Source: Scybalenecus merdavium
GTDB taxonomy: Bacteria > Bacillota > Clostridia > Oscillospirales > Acutalibacteraceae
Length of the DNA stretch: 39,878 nt
NCBI GenBank assembly: GCA_018714405.1
Contig: DVNM01000026.1
Coordinates: forward strand, 1-39,878
Direction: 5' to 3'
In this document: in pieces, positions 33,770-39,878 of the stretch
Position numbering within the stretch: the first letter of the stretch is position 1
Layout: the number at the start of each line of letters is the position of its first letter
Position numbers and translations under genes: made by a program
Notes under the pieces: generated by a model
Told to the model about the DNA's origin: nothing
Seen by the model: only the letters and a program-made list of their open reading frames with translations
Database searches by the model: none

Positions 33770-33798
33770 CAAAAACCGCACCAAAACGGTGCGGTTTT
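33770..33798 (-). terminator. intrinsic terminator after the symporter gene
   Basis: An 11-bp stem (33788-33798 with 33772-33782), a 5-nt loop and a T-run on the minus strand that starts within the stem. It is 10 bp past the stop codon. Confidence 0.9.
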
Positions 33799-33808
33799 GA
33801 CTTAGTGT

Positions 33809-36361
33809 TTATTTTTTGTTTTTCTTGTTTTTCTTTTCTTCTTTAAGAGCTTTTTTCGCGGCGCGCTTTTCGGCGTTTTCTTTATCTCTTGCCGCTTTTT
33901 CGGCAAGCGCCTTTTCCTGCGCCAGGCGTTCTTCCTCTTCTACGCGTACTTTGGCCTCTTCGTATCTGGACTTGATCTCGTCAAAGTGCTTATAGTTTTC
34001 CGCCTGTTTTACAAGTTTTTCCGCATCGATATACGGCTTGCAGGCGCGGTTGAAGTAGGTTTGGGAATTGGCCTCTACCTTTTCAGCGGCAGCCAGCTCT
34101 TTTTCCTTTTTCTTAAGTTCTTTGATCTCGGCACGAATCTTGGCAACCTCATCTTTATCATGCGCCTTTTGCGCATCATAAAGGCGTTTGTAGGCCTTGT
34201 TCATGTCTTCTTCGTTTATGTCTTCCGCATTAAAGAGCTCCGTCAGCTTGGTGCGGTCAGGCACCTGCACCGGCTTATCGCCAAAATACTTTTTCATATA
34301 TTTGGCAGCCGTAATGCGGTTACGGTAAAAACGCAGAACTTCTTTGCGGGTCTCTTTTTCTTCGTATGTACCCTTCGGCATAGCTTTTGCTTTGCGAAGC
34401 TGCTCTTTAAGCTGTGCGACGTTTTCGTTTTTCAGCGCTTCCACACCGCGGGTATAAATGATAGAAGATTCCTCAAGCATTTTGATGCCGTAAGGCTTTT
34501 CGAACTTGTGCAGCTCATTCATTACGAAAGAAGCAATCTCGATTTGTTTGTTAAATTCCTGATCGTCGCGGTAAGCCTTTTTGGCTGCCTTGATCGCATC
34601 CCTGTCATGCGTGATACGCGCCTGTTTGATGCCGGTTTTGGAAATATGCTTGACCGGCACATTGTAATGCTCATGGGCAGAATCAATGATCTCGACGGCT
34701 TCAACCAGATCGCGGTCGTTCAAAACACCGTTGCCGAAATCTTCAAACAGCGCGCGGATCTTCAAAACGGCCACAATCGCTCTCTGCTTCGCCTCGGTAA
34801 GGTCATACCAGAAATACGGCAGCACGTTCATCGCGGCGCCAAAGACAGAGAACAAAATCAACACAACAAGCAGGTTGTGCAGGATATCGGGATCATAAAG
34901 GGAGAAATAGGCTGTGACCTCACCGCCGGAGCTGTCGAGCGCCTGGCGAATAGCCTGGCCGATCGTGTCACCGCTCTGGCGCATAACGCCACTGTCTTTT
35001 AAACGGTTCACGACCTCGGTCGCACTTTCCATATTGATGCCGTAGCGTTCATTGATCAGCGGCAGAACACCGGAGGTAAACAGGGTGATGATGGAACCGA
35101 TCGTACCGACGGCAGCGAACATACCGTCAATACGTTCACCGGAAACATACTGCTGATAATCGCGGATATCGGCCTGGATCGCCGGGGAAAGCGTGTTGAA
35201 GATAGCGCCGACCAATGCGTTCAGATACAGAACAGACAGCACCAGCCAGATTACGGCACCTGCGGGCGCCATGTCGAGAATCGGGATCATCAGGGCAATG
35301 AACAGAATGTTCAGCGTATTGGTAAAAATCAGTACTTTCTTTTTGCCCCATTTACGCACGGCAAGCGGCGTGGCGAGCATGCCCCAAAGCGAGGCGTTGC
35401 CGTAGATCGTTTGGATCAAAGCGTACTGGTCGCCGTTGCAGTAACCGCCGTAGTTAAACAGGTACGACAAAATATTGCTGAACGCAGCCTCCAAAAAGCC
35501 GATCCACCCGGCCAGAGAGATGATCCAGAAATACTTATTGTGCATAACCTCGCGGAACGCATCGACAAATTTGATTTGGATAAAGTGCGAACGGGCACGC
35601 ACGATTTTTTCTTTGGTAGAACTGTAAACCCATACCAGGAAGAAAAAGCTGACGATCGTCAGAGGCGGGTAAACATAACGATAAACGGTGATGTCGTAAA
35701 TATTATTATTCGCCACGCGCTGTGCGACCATCGGGATGATGATGTTGATGATGGACGGTGCGAGCGAATATACGACCGCCTTGATGGAAGCGACGTTCGT
35801 GCGCTCCTGCGTATTCGGCGAAAGCACATGGATCAGATTTTCATAGGCTTCATAGAAGAAGTTGTAGCAGAAATTCTGAATGATATTGAGCAGCAGGATA
35901 ACGGCACACATGACAACGTACCACTTGGCTTTGCCAAAAAAAGTGCCGTCGCCAAACAGGTTGCCGAATTCACGGTACGGGAACCAGACAAACAGGATGT
36001 TTACTATAGCTGCCGGAATACCGAGCTTAATGATATACGGCCTGTATTTACCCTGGCGGTTTCGCGTATTGTCGACAATGTTGGCACGAATAGCCGTAAG
36101 CGGAATGTTGGCCAAAACAGAGATCACATACAAAATGTACATGTCGGTCTGGCCGACACCGAGCGTGTTGCCGATAATGACGTTCGAGGTAGACAAAATG
36201 ATCTGCAGCGCCATCCAGCTGATGCACTTAACACCGATGCCGCCGATAGAGTAACCAACGACCTCTTTGAAAGGCATGTAATAGCCTTTTAACGGTGTGG
36301 ACCAGTGCAGCTGCACGTTGTCAACCAGTGTTGTGACGGTTGACTTGATTTTTTCTTTCAC
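33809..36361 (-). CDS. GPH-family (MFS) sugar:cation symporter with a long cytoplasmic tail
   Basis: An 850-residue protein. Residues 1-520 form about 12 membrane helices. The glycoside-pentoside-hexuronide family marks are the 92-110 segment RANIVDNTRNRQGKYRPY and the 396-413 segment with ADIRDYQQYVSGERIDG. A long extra loop (about 438-492) lies before the last helix (about 494-517). The remaining 330 residues (520-850) are charged, with no membrane helix and few cysteines; from about 720 they are Lys/Glu/Ala-rich and probably coiled coil, ending in KEEKKNKKNKK. Typical GPH transporters are about 450-500 residues, so the tail is the unusual part. GTG start after AAGGGGGA. The substrate is unknown; the mannosidase operon downstream hints at glycosides. 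Confidence 0.9.
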   Translation of the reverse strand: MKEKIKSTVTTLVDNVQLHWSTPLKGYYMPFKEVVGYSIGGIGVKCISWMALQIILSTSNVIIGNTLGVGQTDMYILYVISVLANIPLTAIRANIVDNTRNRQGKYRPYIIKLGIPAAIVNILFVWFPYREFGNLFGDGTFFGKAKWYVVMCAVILLLNIIQNFCYNFFYEAYENLIHVLSPNTQERTNVASIKAVVYSLAPSIINIIIPMVAQRVANNNIYDITVYRYVYPPLTIVSFFFLVWVYSSTKEKIVRARSHFIQIKFVDAFREVMHNKYFWIISLAGWIGFLEAAFSNILSYLFNYGGYCNGDQYALIQTIYGNASLWGMLATPLAVRKWGKKKVLIFTNTLNILFIALMIPILDMAPAGAVIWLVLSVLYLNALVGAIFNTLSPAIQADIRDYQQYVSGERIDGMFAAVGTIGSIITLFTSGVLPLINERYGINMESATEVVNRLKDSGVMRQSGDTIGQAIRQALDSSGGEVTAYFSLYDPDILHNLLVVLILFSVFGAAMNVLPYFWYDLTEAKQRAIVAVLKIRALFEDFGNGVLNDRDLVEAVEIIDSAHEHYNVPVKHISKTGIKQARITHDRDAIKAAKKAYRDDQEFNKQIEIASFVMNELHKFEKPYGIKMLEESSIIYTRGVEALKNENVAQLKEQLRKAKAMPKGTYEEKETRKEVLRFYRNRITAAKYMKKYFGDKPVQVPDRTKLTELFNAEDINEEDMNKAYKRLYDAQKAHDKDEVAKIRAEIKELKKKEKELAAAEKVEANSQTYFNRACKPYIDAEKLVKQAENYKHFDEIKSRYEEAKVRVEEEERLAQEKALAEKAARDKENAEKRAAKKALKEEKKNKKNKK

Positions 36362-36392
36362 CGAAATCCCCCTTGCTTAATAGACTTTATAG

Positions 36393-36421
36393 ATTATACC
36401 AAGAAGCGGCAAAAATTGCAA
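36393..36421 (-). promoter_or_regulatory. promoter of the symporter gene
   Basis: Minus strand: TTGCAA (36416-36421), 17-nt spacer, perfect TATAAT (36393-36398) with TGG before it. The -10 box lies about 32 bp before the GTG start. Confidence 0.82.
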
Positions 36422-36481
36422 TGATTATTTACAAATACGATTATAAATAATTGTGTTTTTTGTGACGATTCTACAAATATA

Positions 36482-36510
36482 GGACACTTGGTGCAGCGTG
36501 TCCAAGCACC
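36482..36510. repeat. nested inverted repeats capable of a pseudoknot
   Basis: GGACAC (36482-36487) pairs with GTGTCC (36498-36503), and GGTGC (36490-36494) with GCACC (36506-36510). The second pairing crosses the first, which is the layout of an H-type pseudoknot with short loops. CTTGG (36487-36491) with CCAAG (36502-36506) is a third option. It lies in the 225-bp gap upstream of the symporter promoter and downstream of the trpZ terminator. No known element is recognised. Confidence 0.45.
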
Positions 36511-36523
36511 GCCTGAAACGGCC

Positions 36524-36561
36524 GGTATAAAACAAGTGCACGGTGCATAAGCGCCGCGCAC
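36524..36561 (-). terminator. intrinsic terminator of the trpXYZ operon
   Basis: The minus strand pairs 36551-36561 with 36536-36546 (11 bp with one mismatch and one G-U, 4-nt loop), followed by TTGTTTTAT. It is about 28 bp past the trpZ stop. Confidence 0.75.
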
Positions 36562-36588
36562 TTTAACAGATTCTTGCCATTTTGTGAA

Positions 36589-37362
36589 TCAGTTGCCTGA
36601 CTCGATGCTGATTTCATTAAATACTTTCAGCAGGTCATCCACATTGGCATTCGCCTTGTCCGCGCCGGACAAATCGACCACGCTTTTGCCCTCGTGCAGC
36701 ATGATAAGCCGGCTGCCGTACTCCACAGCAAAACGCAGGTTATGCGTGACCATAATGGTCGTAATGCTGCTTTCCTGAATAAAGCGGTCGGTCAGCTGCA
36801 TGATCGTTTCAGAAGATTTCGGGTCAAGCGCCGCTGTGTGCTCGTCCAGGATCAGAAGGTCAATGTCAGACATATTGGCAATGACCAGCGCAAGCGCCTG
36901 GCGCTGGCCGCCGCTGAGCGTGCCGACTTGCACATTCAGCCGGTTTTCAAGACCCATATTCGTTTTTTCCAGCAAAGTCTTGAAATAATCAATGCGCTTT
37001 TTGCTGACGCACTTTCCCAGGCCAAACGGCTTGTTTTTGTTGTCGGCCAGCGCCAGATTTTCCAGAATGGTCAGATTCGGGCATGTGCCGGCCTTGGGAT
37101 CCTGAAACACGCGGCCGATCGATCTGGCGCGTTTGTATTCGGAAAGATTGGTGATATCTTTGCCCTGAAAAAGGATGCGCCCGCCGTCTGCTTTCAGCGA
37201 ACCGCAGATCAGGTTGAGCAGCGTAGTCTTACCGCTGCCGTTGGAGCCGATCAGCGAAACGAACTCCCCTTTGGAAACCGACAGGTTGAAATTGTCAAAA
37301 ACAGTGCTTTCATCCACGGTCCCTTTATTAAACAGTTTGGTTATATTTTCAAGCTGAAGCAC
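36589..37362 (-). CDS. trpZ: ABC importer ATP-binding protein, probable tryptophan transporter TrpZ
   Basis: ATPase of a substrate-binding-protein-dependent importer, 257 residues. Walker A GSNGSGKT (39-46), Q-loop in FQDPKAGT, signature LSGGQRQ (149-155), Walker B LLILDEHTA (169-177) and the switch histidine His207 (THNL) are all present. It belongs to the COG1101-like group that pairs with COG4120 permeases and COG2984 binding proteins. The GTG start, with AAGGTGA upstream, overlaps the permease gene by 14 bp. Trp specificity rests on the T-box in front of the operon. Confidence 0.85.
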   Translation of the reverse strand: MLQLENITKLFNKGTVDESTVFDNFNLSVSKGEFVSLIGSNGSGKTTLLNLICGSLKADGGRILFQGKDITNLSEYKRARSIGRVFQDPKAGTCPNLTILENLALADNKNKPFGLGKCVSKKRIDYFKTLLEKTNMGLENRLNVQVGTLSGGQRQALALVIANMSDIDLLILDEHTAALDPKSSETIMQLTDRFIQESSITTIMVTHNLRFAVEYGSRLIMLHEGKSVVDLSGADKANANVDDLLKVFNEISIESGN

Positions 37363-38278
37363 TGTTTTTCACCTTCTTTTTTGTAAACTTATCAAAACGG
37401 CCGCTAAACACCAGCGCCAGCACAAAGAGCACCGCCATCAGCAAACGGTTGTAATCGGACGGCAGACCGAGCACAACAGCGATCTGCAAACAGGCACGGT
37501 AGATCAGCGTGCCGAAAAGCACCATAGTGGTGGCCTTCATAAAACTAAGCTTCTTAAACAAGCTTAAGCCGATAATAACGCTGGAAAGGCCAAGCACGAC
37601 CATGCCGGTGCCCATTGTAGTGTTGGCCGTTTCATTGGATTGCGCGATCACAGCGCCAGAAAGTGCCGCCAGACCGTTGCCGAGCGCCAGGCCAAGGATC
37701 TTGCTGACGCCGGGGTTTTTGGCCAGCATTTTGACATACTGTTCGTTAGAACCGGTCGCCCGCAGCAGCATACCCGATTTGGTCTGCAAATACAGATCGA
37801 TCACGACTTTCACAATGACGACCAGAATAAACAGCAGCACCAGCTTATTGATCACCACACCGCCCACGGCAGACGGGATCAGCGAGGCCGGGAATGTGTT
37901 GAAAATCGTGCTTTTGCCGAAAATAGAGGCGATCGATTGGCCGCCTGTTCCGAGTTTGATCAAAACCAGATTGACAGATAGGCATGCCGTATAGACAAGG
38001 ATGCCGCAAAGCAGCGGGCGTATTTTCAGCTTTACATGCAAAAGCCCGGTGATCGTGCCTGCCACGCACCCGGCGGCAAACGCCACCAGCAAGCTGAGCC
38101 ACGGGTTACACCCCTGCAGGATCAGCACGGCCGACGTGATCGCGCCGAGCGGCATGGTGCCGTCTACGCTCAGATCCGGAAAATCCAGTATACTATAGGT
38201 CAAATACACGCCAAAGGCAAGAATGGCGTATTTAAACCCCTCTTCAAATATAACTTTTAAGATGTTGATGACTTCCAT
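37349..38278 (-). CDS. trpY: ABC importer permease, probable TrpY
   Basis: Membrane permease of 309 residues with about eight to ten hydrophobic helices and the BPD_transp_2 (branched-chain-type) pattern, for example SILDFPDLSVDGTMPLGAIT near residues 29-48 and LGLALGNGLAALSGAVIAQ near residue 200. The basic C-terminus (FDKFTKKKVKNSA) faces the cytoplasm. One permease gene implies a homodimer in the membrane. It lies 25 bp after the binding protein gene and overlaps the ATPase gene by 14 bp. Confidence 0.87.
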   Translation of the reverse strand: MEVINILKVIFEEGFKYAILAFGVYLTYSILDFPDLSVDGTMPLGAITSAVLILQGCNPWLSLLVAFAAGCVAGTITGLLHVKLKIRPLLCGILVYTACLSVNLVLIKLGTGGQSIASIFGKSTIFNTFPASLIPSAVGGVVINKLVLLFILVVIVKVVIDLYLQTKSGMLLRATGSNEQYVKMLAKNPGVSKILGLALGNGLAALSGAVIAQSNETANTTMGTGMVVLGLSSVIIGLSLFKKLSFMKATTMVLFGTLIYRACLQIAVVLGLPSDYNRLLMAVLFVLALVFSGRFDKFTKKKVKNSASA

Positions 38279-38303
38279 CGGAACAAGCCGCCTTTTCTAA
38301 AAA

Positions 38304-39320
38304 TTATTCTTCCGTCGAAGTGGTGACCTGCTGCGCGTTCTCAAGCGAGGCCGGCAGCGTGATCGACATCGTATTCAGCACATCGGTATTGACCACCATT
38401 TCGCTGTCGGCAACTGTGATGACCGGCATGGCAGCGGCCGATTCACCGTTCAGCACACGCACGGCCATTTCACCGGTTGTGTTGCCAAGCGCCACATAGT
38501 CAAGAGAAGCAGCTGCGATACAGCCCTTTCTGACCTGCTCGATCTCGGAGCCGTAAACAGGAATGCCGGCGGCGTTCGCCTGCTCCATCACCACAGACAT
38601 ATTGTCTACCACGTTGTTATCGGTCAGGTTAGTGATCGCATCGACCTGGGTCACCAGACTGGCTGACACGGCCGCAAGCTCAGATGCGTCGTTGATACCC
38701 TGCGCAACCACATGGATGCCGGCGGCATCTGCGGCAGTCTGCAGACGTTCCAGCTGAGAAAGCGAGTTGGATTCGGTGGTGGTGTAGATCACGCCGAGGT
38801 TTTTCACATCCGGCTGCAGCGCCCGGATCAGTTCGACCTGCGATTCTACGTCGAATGTGTCGGCTGTGCCCGAGCAGTTATTGCCGGGGGCATCGAGCGA
38901 CTGTACAAGGCCGGCCGAGATCGGGTCAGACACGGCGCAGAAAATAACAGGAATGCTGGAAGAGGCACTGGTCACCGCACTGTAAGCAGCCGTAGCCGCC
39001 GGCGTGGCGATCGCAATGATCAGGTCATAATTCTGGGCGACCATATTGGCCGCATAGCTCTGGCAGTCGGCATCGGCCGAACCGCTGGAGCCGATCTGAT
39101 AATCAATTTCAATGTTTAAGCCAGAATTGTCCAGCGCTTGCTTTACACCGGCATAGCAGTTGTCGAGGGAAGAATGCGCCATATACTGGATGACGCCGAC
39201 TTTAAGCGTGTCGCTAGAACTGCCGGAATCGGAAGAGTTTGTGGAGCAGCCTGCAAATACGGCACTGACAAGAAGTATGAGAGCTGTGATGAGCGCGATG
39301 ATTTTAAACGATTTTTTCAT
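38304..39320 (-). CDS. trpX: ABC importer substrate-binding lipoprotein, probable TrpX
   Basis: Extracellular binding lipoprotein of the COG2984/ABC_sub_bind (PF04392) type, 338 residues. The signal peptide MKKSFKIIALITALILLVSA ends in the lipobox VFAGC, so Cys25 is the lipidated residue. After a Ser-rich linker the two-lobe domain starts at VGVIQYMAHSSLDN; ATPAATAAYSA and VIFCAVSDP are family-typical. The longest frame starts at 39377, but the signal peptide and AAAGGAAC just upstream favour the ATG at 39320. The gene follows the T-box leader by about 130 bp and is first in its operon. Confidence 0.9.
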   Translation of the reverse strand: MKKSFKIIALITALILLVSAVFAGCSTNSSDSGSSSDTLKVGVIQYMAHSSLDNCYAGVKQALDNSGLNIEIDYQIGSSGSADADCQSYAANMVAQNYDLIIAIATPAATAAYSAVTSASSSIPVIFCAVSDPISAGLVQSLDAPGNNCSGTADTFDVESQVELIRALQPDVKNLGVIYTTTESNSLSQLERLQTAADAAGIHVVAQGINDASELAAVSASLVTQVDAITNLTDNNVVDNMSVVMEQANAAGIPVYGSEIEQVRKGCIAAASLDYVALGNTTGEMAVRVLNGESAAAMPVITVADSEMVVNTDVLNTMSITLPASLENAQQVTTSTEE

Positions 39321-39453
39321 AATAGTTCCTTTCTGCATGCGTATCATGCCAAACGTTATTTCAATAATATTTTTCATTCACCAAAATCTGTGTCAGCTGC
39401 GCCATCGCCATCGTTTGAAAAAGTAAAGCTTCATAAAAAACACTCCAGATAAT

Positions 39454-39733
39454 AAAAAACTGTCCCATGAAAATACATGGGACAGGAAATAACCTGCGGT
39501 ACCACCCAAATTCACATTGATAACAATGTGCACTCACCGCGTACAAACATACGCCTGCGCGGTAACGGCCGCCTGCCGTCGCCCCTAGTCTGACCATATG
39601 GCCATTTCGGTTTGCCCTCGGAAGTCCATTCATTTGACACGCTGTTACCGGCTCACACCGACCGCCGGCTCTCTGAAACAGCCATGAAAAACTACTCTTC
39701 TTCGTCATTGGTTTGCATGGGAATATCAAATTT
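39454..39733 (-). promoter_or_regulatory. T-box riboswitch, specifier most likely UGG (Trp)
   Basis: A complete T-box leader. On the minus strand, stem I begins with GAAG-AGUA, matched by GAA-UGG-A-CUUC, with the specifier UGG at 39626-39628. AGAGAG and a hairpin CCGGC/GCCGG with GGUG in its loop form the top. Stem III is a 7-bp hairpin (39513-39519 with 39524-39530). The T-box sequence TGGGTGGTACCGC is at 39496-39508. It is followed by a terminator: a 10-bp stem (39476-39485 with 39460-39469) and six or more T. Uncharged tRNA would stabilise the antiterminator and switch on the transporter. The variable base after UGG in the T-box is U, see findings. Confidence 0.93.
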
Positions 39734-39739
39734 GAATTT

Positions 39740-39768
39740 AGTTTACCACACGCTTTTTACTTTGTCAA
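39740..39768 (-). promoter_or_regulatory. promoter of the T-box/trpXYZ transcript
   Basis: Minus strand: consensus TTGACA (39763-39768), 17-nt spacer, TAAACT (39740-39745) with TGG before the -10 box. It places the transcript start close to 39733, just ahead of stem I. Confidence 0.85.
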
Positions 39769-39878
39769 CAGCATTTTCGGTTTTCAGGCACATTTTTTGT
39801 AGAGCTACAATACATATTGGACAGAGGAGAAAAGAAAAGAAGAAAAAAGTAGAAGGACAGAGCCTTTATAGGGTATAG
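39769..39878. other. intergenic sequence with a short inverted repeat and a purine-rich tract
   Basis: No gene is supported in the last 110 bp. TTGTAG and CTACAA (39797-39810, 2-bp centre) form a small inverted repeat, and from about 39819 to 39864 the plus strand is almost all A and G. This may be part of the control region of a gene beyond the window. Confidence 0.4.

Noticed and set aside
39361..39729. A 122-codon minus-strand frame inside the T-box leader
   Set aside because: The region is fully explained as structured leader RNA with specifier, T-box and terminator.
39612..39878. A plus-strand frame running off the right end
   Set aside because: It lies across the T-box stem I and the trpX promoter on the other strand, and there is no start signal or protein similarity.
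1..39878. CRISPR array, tRNA, rRNA, insertion sequence or prophage
   Set aside because: No repeat-spacer pattern, no cloverleaf with CCA end, no transposase or phage motif was seen in any gap on either strand.

Overview
This window looks like a chromosomal segment of an anaerobic Firmicute of class Clostridia, probably an Oscillospiraceae/Ruminococcaceae-like gut bacterium. That assignment is inferred from gene content and order: rplS-rbgA-rnhB, rnjA-rplI-dnaB-tilS-hpt-ftsH, the paired TIGR03960/TIGR03936 radical SAM genes, a T-box riboswitch, and a lipoprotein-based ABC importer. GC content is moderate and genes are densely packed. 34 of the 35 genes are on the minus strand; only rnhA is on the plus strand. 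I see no tRNA, rRNA, CRISPR array, insertion sequence, prophage or attachment site.

Layout, left to right (minus-strand transcription runs right to left). (1) 1-3530: rplS with its own promoter and a candidate autoregulatory leader, then a terminator, then rbgA, rnhB, yraN and thrC (cut by the window edge). (2) 3590-10127: a six-gene run of a class A penicillin-binding protein, ruvX, an M50 membrane protease, two radical SAM-linked genes and a GNAT acetyltransferase. (3) 10245-11526: secG, a terminator, and a DEDDh exonuclease with a zinc ribbon. (4) 11658-15964: a divergent topoisomerase IV pair, parE-parC. (5) 16036-23586: rnjA, rplI, dnaB, tilS, hpt, ftsH. (6) 23603-24180: divergent rnhA. 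(7) 24180-26498: a three-gene unit with its own promoter, made of a sialate-lyase-like aldolase, a single-pass protein with an ExbD/TolR-like outer domain, and an acyltransferase-like protein. (8) 26468-33677: a phosphohexomutase operon with a NifU-like protein, a GH38 alpha-mannosidase, a small membrane protein, pyrophosphatase and the CCA-adding enzyme. (9) 33770-36421: a GPH-type sugar symporter with a tail of about 330 residues. (10) 36524-39768: an ABC importer (binding lipoprotein, permease, ATPase) behind a T-box whose specifier reads as UGG, so most likely the tryptophan importer TrpXYZ.

Most of the window is housekeeping: translation and ribosome assembly, RNA decay, DNA topology and replication, cell wall and protein quality control. 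The accessory content is on the right. The symporter could bring in glycosides, the GH38 enzyme could cleave alpha-mannosides in the cytoplasm, the phosphomutase could handle the resulting hexose phosphates, and the aldolase could cleave a sialic-acid-like sugar. This chain is inferred from families and adjacency.

The most notable signals are the complete T-box leader, the long cytoplasmic tail on the symporter, mutually exclusive hairpins in the rplS leader, terminators placed directly against the ribosome binding site of the next gene at two loci, the aldolase/ExbD-like/acyltransferase unit, and a pseudoknot-capable nested repeat near 36.5 kb. Several start codons were moved from the longest possible frame because a clear ribosome binding site lies inside it; these cases are stated in the entries.
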